Assembly (NCBI RefSeq): GCF_900104025.1
Contig: NZ_FNIQ01000004.1
Location: forward strand, 186,001 to 250,000
Length of the DNA stretch: 64,000 nt
Reading direction: 5' to 3'
Origin: Geodermatophilus sp. DSM 45219
GTDB taxonomy: Bacteria; Actinomycetota; Actinomycetes; Mycobacteriales; Geodermatophilaceae
In this document: positions 46,020 through 54,489 of the stretch, in pieces
How the letters are laid out: every line of letters starts with the position of its first letter
Numbering within the stretch: the stretch's first letter is position 1
The notes under the pieces: generated by a model
Seen by the model: only the letters and a program-made list of their open reading frames with translations
What the model was told of the DNA's origin: nothing
Database searches by the model: none
Program-made: the position numbers and the translations under genes

Positions 46020-46046
46020 TTGTCTACTGCCCGCTATGCGTACAAT
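46020..46046. promoter_or_regulatory. Candidate IclR operator/promoter in the divergent intergenic region
   Basis: An imperfect inverted repeat TTGT...ACAA (46020-46045) surrounds GCCCGC and lies between the divergent flavin-reductase and iclR starts. TTGTCT and TACAAT on the plus strand could be -35 and -10 boxes with a 15-bp spacer, which is short. Proposed from symmetry and position only. Confidence 0.35.
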
Positions 46047-46123
46047 CTGATCGCAGCGCGTGCATGCAGTGTGCTGTGCGTCACCTGGCGCGTCAACCCC
46101 TCCGGTGCAGGAAGATGAGGCCG

Positions 46124-46921
46124 ATGGCCATCGCAGACGACTCCACCGGCGAGTCCCCCCAGGTCGACCGCGATCACGTGCAGAGCCTGGAGCGTGGGAT
46201 CGCCGTCCTGCTCGCCTTCGACGAGGAGCATCCCGAGCCGACGCTGGCCGAGCTGGCGCAGATCACCGGCTTCTCCCGCCCGGCGGTGCGGCGCTTCCTG
46301 ATCACGCTGGAGCGGATGGGGTACGTGCGCGGGTCCGGGGGCCGCTGGTCGCTGACCCCGCGTGTGCTCGCGATCGGCCAGCACTACACGGCCTCGCACG
46401 CCCTCATCGAGCTGGCCCAGCCGCACCTGCTGCGCCTGGCGGAGGAGACCCACGAGTCGGCCTCGCTGGCGACGCTGGACGGCGACGACGTCGTCTACGT
46501 CGCCCGCGTGCCGGTGCGCCGGATCATGAGCATCAACGTCTCGGTGGGCACCCGTGTGCCGGCGCACGCGACGTCGATGGGCCGGGTGCTGCTGGCCTGG
46601 GCGCCCGTACCCGTGGTCGATTCGGTGCTCAACCGGCGGCCCCTGCGGCCGATCACTCCGCGGACGGTGACCGATCCGTCCGCCCTGCGCGCCGAGCTCG
46701 CCCGCGTCCGGGCCGACGGCTGGAGCATCGTCGACGAGGAGCTCGAGCTAGGCCTGCTGTCAGCGTCGGCCCCGGTGCGCGACCGCACCGGCCAGGTGGT
46801 CGCCGCGCTGGCATCCTCCACCTCCGCGGGCCGGTCGAGCCGCGGCGAGCTGGAGCGGAACGTCGTCCCGCTGCTGGTGGAGACCGCCGAGCGGATCACC
46901 GCCGACCTCGGCCGGCGCTGA
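46124..46921 (+). CDS. IclR-family regulator of the catabolic operon
   Basis: 265 aa from ATG 46124 (AGGAAG 9 nt upstream; ATG 46115 possible). The N-terminal winged helix (SLERGIAVLLAFDEEHPEPTLAELAQITGFSRPAVRRFLITLERMGYV) is followed by an effector domain (LDGDDVVYVARVP, GTRVPAHATSMGRVLLA, VDEELELGLLSASAPVRD). This matches the PcaR/PcaU/CatR-type IclR group that controls aromatic degradation. It is transcribed divergently from the operon it probably activates or represses in response to a pathway intermediate. Confidence 0.85.
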   Translation: MAIADDSTGESPQVDRDHVQSLERGIAVLLAFDEEHPEPTLAELAQITGFSRPAVRRFLITLERMGYVRGSGGRWSLTPRVLAIGQHYTASHALIELAQPHLLRLAEETHESASLATLDGDDVVYVARVPVRRIMSINVSVGTRVPAHATSMGRVLLAWAPVPVVDSVLNRRPLRPITPRTVTDPSALRAELARVRADGWSIVDEELELGLLSASAPVRDRTGQVVAALASSTSAGRSSRGELERNVVPLLVETAERITADLGRR

Positions 46922-47394
46922 CGGCGGGGCCTGGCGACATGGCCGGATCTCGCCGGAAGGGGACGGCGGTGAGCGGGCCGCACGGCCCCGCCGCGATGGC
47001 TCATCTCGGAAGGGAACCCACGCAGACCTCGGTGGGCGTCGAAGCCGTGGCCGAGCCGCCCGCGGCGTGGGCACACCCCATGAATGGTGTGGCACACACG
47101 GTGTCACTGCTGAACGTCGGCTCCCCACGGTCCTCTACGCGGACGGTCGTCTCGGCGCGAAGATCAGCACGGCGGTCCGGGCGTCGTGGAGGTCGGAGCG
47201 ACGCCCGCAGAGGCGTGTGCAAACCCGCGTCGATTCGTGTGCAACTCGAACGGGTCATCGCCATTCGTGGGCATGGACCTGCGGGTTTGCTTTTCGCCAG
47301 GCTCCCACTCCTTGACCAGGCCGTTTTCCCACCGGGAGAGCCGCCTGAGTCGTGGTGGTGCCGGCATGGGGGCCACTGGGGCAGCGTGGCGCGT
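46922..47394. other. Gene-poor stretch after iclR
   Basis: About 470 bp without a believable gene. The only recognisable structure is a nested hairpin element (47318-47346) that recurs downstream of the second tmRNA fragment. Frames here lack family similarity and have atypical composition. Confidence 0.4.
47318..47346. repeat. Nested hairpin element, copy 1
   Basis: AGGC...GCCT outer arms enclose TCCC-ACC-GGGA; it is followed by TGAGTCG and preceded by TTGACC. The same arrangement occurs at 49269-49297 with different but still pairing bases, so the fold rather than the sequence is kept. Confidence 0.45.
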
Positions 47395-47646
47395 TCGTGG
47401 TCAGCGATCGCGCCAACGCGCGGCTCGATCCAACGCCGCAAGACTGCGGTTGGATCGACCGAACGAGCGGCGAAGGTCTCCAGGTCGATGCACGCCTTGG
47501 GGCCGTACGCGATTCCCACGCCCCGTTGCACCATCGTCACGACCGAGTGCCAGTCGGTGACTTCGAGCCGGACGTCGCGATGCAGTCCCCGCTCCTCGAC
47601 CCTCCTCCACGACGGCGAGGAAGTGCTCGAGCTGCCTCAGCTCCAC
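47395..47646 (-). pseudogene. LysR-family regulator remnant
   Basis: GTG 47646 opens VELRQLEHFLAVVEEG, the first helix of a LysR-type regulator. The reading frame then breaks. In another frame the end of the effector-binding domain is readable: DVRLEVTDWHSVVTMVQRGVGIAYGPKACIDLE. Most of the protein between these pieces is deleted, so this is a decayed regulator with an internal deletion and a frameshift. It may once have controlled the aromatic genes. Confidence 0.65.
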
Positions 47647-47853
47647 GGCAGGACAGGTCGACGGAGGACGGCCACCGGAGACGGAGACGCCTGCGGATTC
47701 GCTGACCATCGTCGACCCGCACGATGAGTGACCGGCGGCCGCGGTCGACCGGCAGGCACGCCCTTCGCGGGGTGCTCGCCAGGGGTGCGTCCGCCGGTCA
47801 CGCCCCGAGCATCGACGGCCAGCGCCTGCCGCGGTATGGGCGAAGTGTCACGA

Positions 47854-48918
47854 TCAGCTGGACGGGGCGTCCGTCCTGCGCAGCAGATGGATGAGCTGCT
47901 GCTGCGATCCGACGCGCAGTTTGCGGAACACGGCCGAGAGATGGTTGCGCACCGTGCTGGGGCTCAGGAACAGCGACTCGGCGATCGCCGGCACCCGGTC
48001 ACCGTTCATCAGCCGCATCACGATCTCCAACTCGCGCCCGGACAGCCGGCCCAGCCCCGGATCCGCAGGCAGTTCCGCGGCCATCCGTGACGCGGTGGCC
48101 GACCGCAGGACCTCGTCGAACTGCCACAACGCTTGTTTCATGCCCAGCGCGGAGGTCAGCGCGTCGGCGGATTCCTCGTCCACCAACGCGAAGGCGAAGC
48201 TCGGTGAGGGCTCCATCGGCAGCAGCAGCAGCAGCAGCAGCAGCTGGCAGCGGCTCGCGCGGAAGCCGAACAGCTGCGGGCGCACCGAGAGGCTCGTGCC
48301 CAGGCCGGTGTCGGCACCGCGCGCCAGCGCCTGCAACAGCGGCCGCGCATCGGGCGTATCGATAAGCCTGAACAGTGACTGGCCCACCACGTCTGCCGCT
48401 CGGTGGTCCAGCAGCGCGGCGACGTCCGTGCTGACGCGATCCACCGTCAGATGCGCATCGGTCGAGCCGACGACCGCCTCGGCGGTCGCTCCCTCCGGTC
48501 GCCGCAGCGCCTCTCCGATGGCCGCGGGGTCGGGCAGCAGTTTCGCGAGCGCGAACCTGCGTCTCTCCTGTCCGTCCACCACGCGGATCCACACGGTCAC
48601 CGGGACCGTCCGGTCGCCGTGGTGAATGGTGCGCCGCGCCTCGTAGCCGTCCAGGCGCCCGGACACCATCAGGTCGAGCGCGCCGGTCGGCTCGTCGGCG
48701 GCGAAGTCCTCGAGGCTTCGGTCCACCGGCGAACCGCCGTCCGGGCACAACAGGCGTTCGGCCACACCGCTCGCGGCCAGGATCTGCTCGGACGGCACCG
48801 CGAGCAGCAACGAAGGCAACGGGCAGTTCGTCACCACGTCGAGCACCGCCTCGGGCGGTCCATCGCCGGCTGCGGGGAGCGACGGCCGTCTGCCGTCGGA
48901 TCGGTGCACGACGACCAC
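47854..48918 (-). CDS. PAS-like / LuxR-type transcriptional regulator
   Basis: 354 aa. The C-terminal GerE/LuxR helix-turn-helix is clear: GRLSGRELEIVMRLMNGDRVPAIAESLFLSPSTVRNHLSAVFRKLRV. The middle region contains a PAS-like segment (GSTDAHLTVDRVSTDVAALLDHRAADVVGQSLFRLID). An 8-codon run of leucine (about residues 226-233) is encoded by eight GCA/TGC trinucleotides (48219-48242), an unstable tract. The target is unknown. It lies inside the tmRNA-flanked segment. Confidence 0.75.
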   Translation of the reverse strand: MVVVHRSDGRRPSLPAAGDGPPEAVLDVVTNCPLPSLLLAVPSEQILAASGVAERLLCPDGGSPVDRSLEDFAADEPTGALDLMVSGRLDGYEARRTIHHGDRTVPVTVWIRVVDGQERRRFALAKLLPDPAAIGEALRRPEGATAEAVVGSTDAHLTVDRVSTDVAALLDHRAADVVGQSLFRLIDTPDARPLLQALARGADTGLGTSLSVRPQLFGFRASRCQLLLLLLLLPMEPSPSFAFALVDEESADALTSALGMKQALWQFDEVLRSATASRMAAELPADPGLGRLSGRELEIVMRLMNGDRVPAIAESLFLSPSTVRNHLSAVFRKLRVGSQQQLIHLLRRTDAPSS

Positions 48919-49215
48919 CTTTCGCGGGACGTCCCCTGCAGCATGGCACCTAGTCCGGACCAGCGGTGCCCGGCGTCGCGGCGGCGGGAAACGATCGTCT
49001 TGGTGCAGCAGCAGGCAGGGGAGACCCCGGCACCGTGGACAGCGAGGGTATGCACGAAGGGCTCGTCGCGGAGACGGCGATCAGAAACTCGCTGGTTGCA
49101 GTTGCGGTTGCAGTTGACGTCGTTCGCGGTTGTCCCCGGGTGGTCACGGCAGTCCGAACGTCCAGGTCAATGGCATTACGGAACCGCAGTGAACCGACCT
49201 GAACGCGAACATGAC

Positions 49216-49259
49216 GGCCTGGCAGTGTGGGTCTGGGTTCGAGTCCCCTCAGCTCCACC
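49216..49259 (+). repeat. tmRNA (ssrA) 3'-end fragment, copy 2
   Basis: It shares GGCCTGGCAGTG and an identical 25-bp end (49235-49259) with copy 1 at 36019-36063, including the T-loop TTCGAGT and the CAGCTCCACC acceptor end. No 5' part of ssrA lies here either. The two copies are in the same orientation and enclose the catabolic operon. Confidence 0.7.
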
Positions 49260-49268
49260 CCGTTGACC

Positions 49269-49297
49269 AGGGCGTTCCTCCACCGGAGTGACGCCCT
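49269..49297. repeat. Nested hairpin element, copy 2
   Basis: AGGGCGT / ACGCCCT outer stem (7 bp) around CTCC-ACC-GGAG, 9 bp after the tmRNA end. It is probably the ssrA-proximal terminator or an att-associated structure; compare 47318-47346. Confidence 0.45.
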
Positions 49298-49546
49298 GAG
49301 TCGCTGCTGACATCCGTCCTTGACTGCCTCGCCACTTCTAACCATGTCAAGGACCGCCAGGAAGGCGTCGGCCCTCTCCGGGCAGATGGAACGGCCGGCA
49401 AGCCTGCCTCTCAACCAGGAGCAGCGCGGGACGGGACACCTACCCGGGCGAGTGTCCGGAGCATGGGCGGCCGGTGCCCGGCGACCTTCTCCAGCTGCTG
49501 CTGCAGCGCCCCATTGGGCGCCGCTCGGTGGCGTGGGCCGGGCGGG

Positions 49547-51358
49547 TTAGTCGCCGGTAGCGAGTTTCTGCAAGAGGCGCTGCAGGCTGGGGTGCAGTGC
49601 GGGGCGCCCCCGGAGCGACCGGTCTGATGCCCGCGGGAACGGCAGGTGGTCCGGCTCCGATGGGCGGGCGAGCAGGTATCCACTGGCGCTGTCCACGCCG
49701 AGGGCGCTCAGCGCCGCCAGTTGTGCTTCGGTCTCGACGCCCTCGGCGATGACGTGAGCGCCGGTGGCGTGAGCGAGGGTGACGATGCCGGCGAGTACGG
49801 CCTCGCCGCGGGCGGTCAACACGTCGGTGACGAACGACCGGTCGATCTTGATGACGTCGACCGGGAACTTGCTGAGCCGCGCGAGCGAGCTGTAGCCGGT
49901 GCCGAAGTCGTCGATGGCGACGTGCACCCCGAGGTTGCGGATGTCGCACAGGGCCTGGGTGAGGCTGTCTCTGTCGGCCAGTGTCGACTCGGTCACCTCG
50001 ATGCCGAGGTGGAAGCCGGGCAGACCCACCCGGTTGAGGTGGGCGGCGATGCTGTCGGCCAGCCCCCGGTGGGCCAGTTGCTGTGGAGAGACGTTGATCC
50101 AGACACGCAGATCCGGAATGTGGGCCCAGCGCGCCGCCTGCTCGACGGCGCGTGCCAGCACCCACTCGCCGAGCTGGTGGATCAGGCCGGAGTCCTCGGC
50201 GACGGGGATGAAGTCCAGTGGCGGAATGAGGCCTCGTGTCGGGTGCTGCCAGCGGACCAGGGCCTCGACGTGGTTGATGCGCTCGCACCGCAGGTCGAAA
50301 GCCGGCTGGTAGACGAGGAACAAGTCGTCCCACTCGAGAGCCAGCCGCAGGTCGTGCTCGGTCTGCATCCGGCGCACCGTCTCCAGGTGCATCTGCTCGT
50401 CGAACCAGGCGGCCTGGTCCCTACCGGCGGCCTTCGCGCGGTAGACGGCGGCGTCGGCCTGCTGCAGCAGGTCGTCCAGGTCCGCCGCATCGTCGGTACG
50501 GGCGAGGCCGATGCTGACGGTGACGGTCAGCTGTGAACAGGATTCGATCGGTTGCCGGGCGACGGCGAGGATTTCCTCGGCCCTCCGGGTCGCCTCCTCG
50601 GGGGAGGCGTCGAAGAGGACGACCGCTTGGGCGTCGCCGCCGAATCGGCACACCAGGTCGGTCGGGCCTGCGAGTTCGTGCAGTCGTTGCCCGAAGGCGG
50701 TGAGCACTCGGTCGCCGACGCCGTGACCCAGGCTGTCGTTGACCAGCTTGAACTGGTCGAGGTCGATCAGCAGGACGGTGATCTGGGCCGTCGGCCACAG
50801 GGCCAGGTAGGCCTCGACCTGCTGCCGGAGACCGGCGCGGTTCAGCAGGCCGGTGAGGTCGTCATGGGTGGCCTGGTGTGCGAGGTCCAGCTGAGCCTGC
50901 TCGGCCACCTGACGCGCGGCCCGCTCGGCGTCGAGCGCCCGTTCCCGCTCCTGCTCCATGTTGTGTCGGTCGGTGATGTCGCGGAAGTAGACGCCCAGCC
51001 CTCCCCGGCGCAGCGGAAACACCCGTGTCTCGGACCAGAGGTTGGCGGCGCGGTAGAAGGCCTCGACCGTCAGAGGCCGTCTGCTGCGGGCGGTCTCGCG
51101 ATAGGCGTCCTCGATCGGGGTGCCGAGCAGGTCGGGGAACCGCTCCCAGACGTTCCGCCCGACGACCTCGTCGCGGCGGACGTTCAGCCGCGCCTCGGCC
51201 TGCGCGTTGATGTAGGTGATCACCCAGTCCGGGTCCACCCCGATGTACATGTCGCTGAACGACTCAAGAATGTCGATCACTTCCAGCGCGGCCCGTCGCG
51301 ACTCGGCCAGCGACTCGTAGGCACTGGTGAGCGGAGTAGGTGCCGCCGTGTCGGACAT
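49547..51358 (-). CDS. PAS-GGDEF-EAL protein, probable c-di-GMP phosphodiesterase
   Basis: 603 aa. Domain order: PAS (FSDMYIGVDPDWVITYINAQAEARLNVRRDEVVGRNVWERFP), GGDEF (HDDLTGLLNRAGL ... LIDLDQFKLVNDSLGH) and EAL (EALVRWQHPTRGLIPP, VAIDDFGTGYSSLARL, VDVIKIDRSFV). The cyclase signature is degenerate, RFGGDAQA instead of GG(D/E)EF, so synthesis is unlikely. The EAL residues look intact, predicting c-di-GMP hydrolysis. No membrane segment. It is the last gene of the island before the tRNA-Gly att site. Confidence 0.85.
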   Translation of the reverse strand: MSDTAAPTPLTSAYESLAESRRAALEVIDILESFSDMYIGVDPDWVITYINAQAEARLNVRRDEVVGRNVWERFPDLLGTPIEDAYRETARSRRPLTVEAFYRAANLWSETRVFPLRRGGLGVYFRDITDRHNMEQERERALDAERAARQVAEQAQLDLAHQATHDDLTGLLNRAGLRQQVEAYLALWPTAQITVLLIDLDQFKLVNDSLGHGVGDRVLTAFGQRLHELAGPTDLVCRFGGDAQAVVLFDASPEEATRRAEEILAVARQPIESCSQLTVTVSIGLARTDDAADLDDLLQQADAAVYRAKAAGRDQAAWFDEQMHLETVRRMQTEHDLRLALEWDDLFLVYQPAFDLRCERINHVEALVRWQHPTRGLIPPLDFIPVAEDSGLIHQLGEWVLARAVEQAARWAHIPDLRVWINVSPQQLAHRGLADSIAAHLNRVGLPGFHLGIEVTESTLADRDSLTQALCDIRNLGVHVAIDDFGTGYSSLARLSKFPVDVIKIDRSFVTDVLTARGEAVLAGIVTLAHATGAHVIAEGVETEAQLAALSALGVDSASGYLLARPSEPDHLPFPRASDRSLRGRPALHPSLQRLLQKLATGD

Positions 51359-51861
51359 GCTCCCGCCATCGACGCCCTACTCGCGTCGCTGTAGCTGCAC
51401 TGCCCCGTAGGAGTGACGAGAGGCCAAGGGGCGCGGTTTCCGCCGGCCCGCGGTACCGCCGAGTCCGGACGCGTCGTTCTTGCGGCGGCTCGCGCAGCCG
51501 TGAACTGGGCGGTGCCGGTAGCCCAACGCTGTCGGGAGCGACGCCATGACCTCATCGGCCCTGCCGGGTCATGCCGCTTCCTGCCCCGTTCGGAGCAGTC
51601 CTCCCGCGTAGATGCCGCGGGATTCCGGTCCCTGCCGGGCAAATGCATGACTGGCAGTGGGAGAGGAAACGGGGGCGGGACGCCTGCCGCCTACCGGTGC
51701 CCGAGCCCGGAGGGGTTGGAGACCGTCCCATCGGTCGCCGTCTCGTGCGGAAAGCATGGCGCCTTGCGCAGCAGAATCGGCGGAGGTGACTCGACGGGCC
51801 CTCGTTCGTCGGCCCACGCCCCTCTGCCGCTCGGAGTCACGTGCCGGCGAGCGCTCAGGCC

Positions 51862-51936
51862 GTGCCTTACGCGTGCCTTAAGCACCGGCCAAAGCCGGTG
51901 GTCAGCGGTCAACAGGGGGCAGCACCGTTAAGGCAC
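51862..51936. promoter_or_regulatory. Candidate integrase arm-type sites near the att site
   Basis: GTGCCTTA occurs twice in direct orientation (51862-51869, 51873-51880) and once inverted as TAAGGCAC (51929-51936). A perfect hairpin CACCGGC-CAAA-GCCGGTG (51883-51900) lies between them. The surrounding 51359-51992 stretch holds no convincing gene. Repeats like these beside a tRNA attachment site are expected for tyrosine-integrase arm binding. Confidence 0.4.
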
Positions 51937-51992
51937 GGAAGGGGCGGGACTGCCCCGCTGAGCTGCGCAGACAGGCATACGAGCTGGTCAGA

Positions 51993-52039
51993 ACGTGGAG
52001 CGGGTGACCGGGATCGAACCGGCATGGCCAGCTTGGAAG
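51993..52039. repeat. att-type direct repeat inside the intact tRNA-Gly
   Basis: 47 bp identical to 35315-35361. Because it lies in the complete tRNA gene, this is the host-proximal junction of the island; the element extends to the left, beyond the 3' end of the tRNA. Confidence 0.85.
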
Positions 52040-52069
52040 GCTGGGGCTCTACCATTGAGCTACACCCGC
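51996..52069 (-). tRNA. tRNA-Gly (anticodon TCC)
   Basis: Complete cloverleaf on the minus strand: acceptor GCGGGTG / CACCCGC, anticodon stem CCAGC-CTTCCAA-GCTGG with anticodon TCC, T-loop TTCGATC, and an encoded CCA (51996-51998). It is the integration target of the island on its left. Confidence 0.95.
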
Positions 52070-52261
52070 GGAACGGTCGGAGAGAACGTGCGGGGGACCC
52101 CGTACTCTCCGCGAGAAGACCCACCAGATCGAGATGAGCGGGGCTTCCGGTCCGGCATGAGGGTAGCGCCCTCGTGACCCGAGGGCCGCAGGGGCGCCCG
52201 ACGAGGCCCCGGATCCGCCCCCTACGTCCTGGTCTCGACGCCGACGTGGGCCGGCGAAGGG

Positions 52262-52690
52262 TCAGCCCGTCCCGTGCGGGAGCCCAACGGGCGGGCCCAG
52301 GCCGGCGACCGCCTCGACCAGCGGGACGGGCAGGTCGGCGTCCGGATCGCCGTTCCCCGTCGGGCCGCCCGCGGCGATCCAGTCCGCCAGGGCCTCGGCC
52401 CGCGGTGCCTCGTGGACGCCGGCGAGCCAGACCGTGCCGCCGCACCCCCCGGTCGCGCCGTCGCGGTGGGCGACCACGGCCACGGCGGCCAACGCGCAGG
52501 GGCCGAGGCAGCCGGCCGTGACGAGGACGCCCCCTGGGCTGCGGCGCACGGTCTCCTGTAGCTCGGCGACGCCGTCCTGCGTCCCGGCCAGCGCCCGCAG
52601 CGCGGAACACCGGTGCCCGACGCAGAGTGCCAGCAGCGGCCCGCCGGGGTCCCCGGCGGCCGGCGGTGGCTCGGCGCCTCGGCCCGTCAC
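52262..52690 (-). CDS. Thioredoxin-like [2Fe-2S] ferredoxin-type protein
   Basis: 142 aa from GTG 52690, overlapping the L32 stop (GTGA). Cysteines in [16 protein letters not shown] and [18 protein letters not shown] follow the pattern of thioredoxin-fold [2Fe-2S] ferredoxins. It is the last gene of the zinc-stress operon. Its role there is unclear; similar small iron-sulfur proteins occur near CobW and cobalamin genes. Confidence 0.65.
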   Translation of the reverse strand: MTGRGAEPPPAAGDPGGPLLALCVGHRCSALRALAGTQDGVAELQETVRRSPGGVLVTAGCLGPCALAAVAVVAHRDGATGGCGGTVWLAGVHEAPRAEALADWIAAGGPTGNGDPDADLPVPLVEAVAGLGPPVGLPHGTG

Positions 52691-52848
52691 CGGAGCAGTC
52701 CTCGTTCGGCGGCCTTGCGGAGGCGGGCCGGGACGAGCTGCTCCACCCCGTCGACCCGGACCCGGACGAGCGGGACCGGCGTGGCCTTCCACTGCGCGCG
52801 GCGGGAGCGGGTCCTGGACCGCGACGTGCGCCGCTTGGGGACCGCCAT
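52687..52848 (-). CDS. rpmF: Ribosomal protein L32, zinc-free (C-) form
   Basis: 53 aa starting [22 protein letters not shown], the L32 hallmark. It contains no cysteine at all, so it lacks the zinc ribbon of the standard form. C- paralogues replace zinc-binding L32 under zinc limitation and release zinc from ribosomes. It lies 3 bp after the L31 type B gene and overlaps the next start. Confidence 0.9.
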   Translation of the reverse strand: MAVPKRRTSRSRTRSRRAQWKATPVPLVRVRVDGVEQLVPARLRKAAERGLLR

Positions 52849-52851
52849 CGG

Positions 52852-53103
52852 TCAGCCCCTCCGGCGGGCGCCGTAGCGCTGGTTGAAGCGCTCGACCCGG
52901 CCCGCGGTGTCGAGGACCCGCTGGTTGCCGGTCCAGAAGGGGTGCGAGGCCGCGCTGATGTCGACCACCACCAGCGGCAGGGTCTCGCCGTCCAGCTCGA
53001 TGGTCTGGTCGGTGACCGCGGTGGACCGGGTGCGGTAGGTGGCGCCGCTGGCGGCGTCCCGGAAGACGACCGTGCGGTACTCCGGGTGGATGCCTGCGCG
53101 CAT
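52852..53103 (-). CDS. rpmE2: Ribosomal protein L31 type B (zinc-free)
   Basis: 83 aa, [32 protein letters not shown]..., the type B sequence ([31 protein letters not shown]). It has no CxxC and no cysteine, unlike zinc-binding L31 type A. Type B is the Zur-repressed substitute. Its ATG shares one base with the stop of the CobW-like gene (TGATG), so the operon is coupled. Confidence 0.92.
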   Translation of the reverse strand: MRAGIHPEYRTVVFRDAASGATYRTRSTAVTDQTIELDGETLPLVVVDISAASHPFWTGNQRVLDTAGRVERFNQRYGARRRG

Positions 53104-54371
53104 CAGGAGCGCTCCTCTCGGTTGGTCGCGGACGTGCTGCTGTCGTCGGCGGGGCCGGAGGCCTCGCACGGGTCCTCGTGCCAGCTGCCGAACGGGTCCC
53201 GGTACCGGCGCCACGCCTCGGGGCCGGCGGCCCACTCCTCGTCGGTCAGGACGGCGGCGTGCAGGGCGGCGGTGATCGCCAGGACCGGCTGCCGGTGGGT
53301 GAGGACGACCAGTTCGGTGTGCCGGTCGCCGTGGACGGGATCCCAGCGCAGCGCGGCGGACACCCGGCGCTGCGGGTCGACCGCCGACCAGGCCTCGTCG
53401 TCCAGCGTGGCCAGCCAGGGCCCGGCGTCCCCCATGCGGAGCCCGGGACCGGCGGACTCCAGCCACACCGCCCGGTCGTGCTGGCTGGCCAGCCACAGCC
53501 GGCCGCGGCTGCTCACCACCCCGTCGAGGAGGACGTCGAGCGCGTCGTGCAGCCGCCCGGGGTGCAGCGGCCGGTCGGGGCTGAAGCGGACCAGCTGCAC
53601 GCCGCAGTCCTCGCCGCGCGGAGGCTCGCCCGCCAGCAGTGGATCGTGGGCGGAGGAGACCCGCCCGCGGCGGGCCGCCGGTCCCACGGCCGCCAGCAAC
53701 CGGTCCGGGTGCAGGCGCAGGTCGGCGCGCGGCGCCGAGGGGACGAGCCGGTCGAGGACGGCGTCGAGCCGGGCACCGGCCCAGGCGTCGGCCGGCGGGC
53801 CGGCCAGCACGACGGCGTCGGCGCAGGCCACCTGTGCCAGGGCGACCTGGGCCAGCGTGCGCTCGTCGTCCGGTGTGGCGGCGAGCCCCCGGTCGCCGAG
53901 GTCGTCGCCGCTCGTGACGTCGTCCAGCCAGCTCGCCGCCTCGACCACCGCGAGGACGCCGTCCACCCGGACCCGGTCCCCGGCCGTCTCCGGCAGGCCG
54001 CGCGGCTCCTCGTCCAGCACGACGTCCCCGACGGCCCAGCAGAGGTGCTCGGTCTCGAGCGCGGGGTCCAGGTGCAGCACCACCCGGCTCACGTCGTCCC
54101 GGCGGGCGAGCCTGCGCAGCAGCGGCAGCAGGTCCAGCCGCAGCGTGCAGGACAGGCAGCCGTGCGCCAGTTCCACCGCGGTGGACCGTTCGACGACGCC
54201 GGTGCCGGTGCGCTCCCGCTCGGACCGCAGGACGACGCCCTCGCCCAGCCGGCTGACGTCGTGGTGGACGACCACGGTGCCGGGCCGGTCCAGGAACCTC
54301 GTGCCGACCTGGGCGCACAGGCGCCGGTGGAGGCCGGTGACGAGCACCAGGGGCGTGCGGTGGTCGGTCAT
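53103..54371 (-). CDS. CobW-like protein of the zinc regulon with degenerate P-loop
   Basis: 422 aa. G3E/CobW relative: the metal-binding [12 protein letters not shown] (GCxxC, cf. CxCC) and a CobW C-terminal domain ([19 protein letters not shown] ... [10 protein letters not shown]) are clear. The N-terminal Walker A, normally GxxxxGKT, reads [10 protein letters not shown], so GTP binding is doubtful. In mycobacteria a Zur-controlled CobW-like protein in the C- ribosomal operon (Mrf) works in ribosome hibernation rather than as a GTPase; this one may be its counterpart. First gene after the Zur-like operator. Confidence 0.75.
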   Translation of the reverse strand: MTDHRTPLVLVTGLHRRLCAQVGTRFLDRPGTVVVHHDVSRLGEGVVLRSERERTGTGVVERSTAVELAHGCLSCTLRLDLLPLLRRLARRDDVSRVVLHLDPALETEHLCWAVGDVVLDEEPRGLPETAGDRVRVDGVLAVVEAASWLDDVTSGDDLGDRGLAATPDDERTLAQVALAQVACADAVVLAGPPADAWAGARLDAVLDRLVPSAPRADLRLHPDRLLAAVGPAARRGRVSSAHDPLLAGEPPRGEDCGVQLVRFSPDRPLHPGRLHDALDVLLDGVVSSRGRLWLASQHDRAVWLESAGPGLRMGDAGPWLATLDDEAWSAVDPQRRVSAALRWDPVHGDRHTELVVLTHRQPVLAITAALHAAVLTDEEWAAGPEAWRRYRDPFGSWHEDPCEASGPADDSSTSATNREERS

Positions 54372-54388
54372 GCCGTCAGCCTAGACGC

Positions 54389-54403
54389 AAACGACAATCG
54401 TTT
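54389..54403. promoter_or_regulatory. Zur-like operator of the C- ribosomal operon
   Basis: AAACGACAATCGTTT, a perfect AAACGA / TCGTTT inverted repeat with a 3-bp centre, 18 bp upstream of the CobW-like start and about 90 bp from zur. Size, symmetry and the genes behind it fit Zur control. Confidence 0.65.
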
Positions 54404-54489
54404 CCATCTAGCGCCCAAAGATCACGAGCAGGGCCGGTGCCGGGGGAGGGGCGCGTCGCTCCCCGTCGCGCAGGCGCGATCATGGGGGA

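Larger units (their letters stand above)
48919..49546. other. Gene-poor stretch with tmRNA att remnant
   Basis: About 630 bp without a convincing gene. It contains a TTGCAGTT-rich arm-like repeat (about 49095-49113), the tmRNA 3' end at 49216-49259 and a nested hairpin at 49269-49297. A minus-strand frame through the tmRNA end exists but is an artefact of the RNA sequence. Confidence 0.5.

Noticed and set aside
48219-48242. CRISPR or other array-type repeat
   Set aside because: It is a simple trinucleotide run inside a coding frame, without spacers.
48950-49414. Minus-strand frame of 154 aa containing VELRGLEPRPTLPG
   Set aside because: The apparent motif is the translation of the tmRNA 3' end and appears wherever that RNA end is read through. 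No other protein-like feature.
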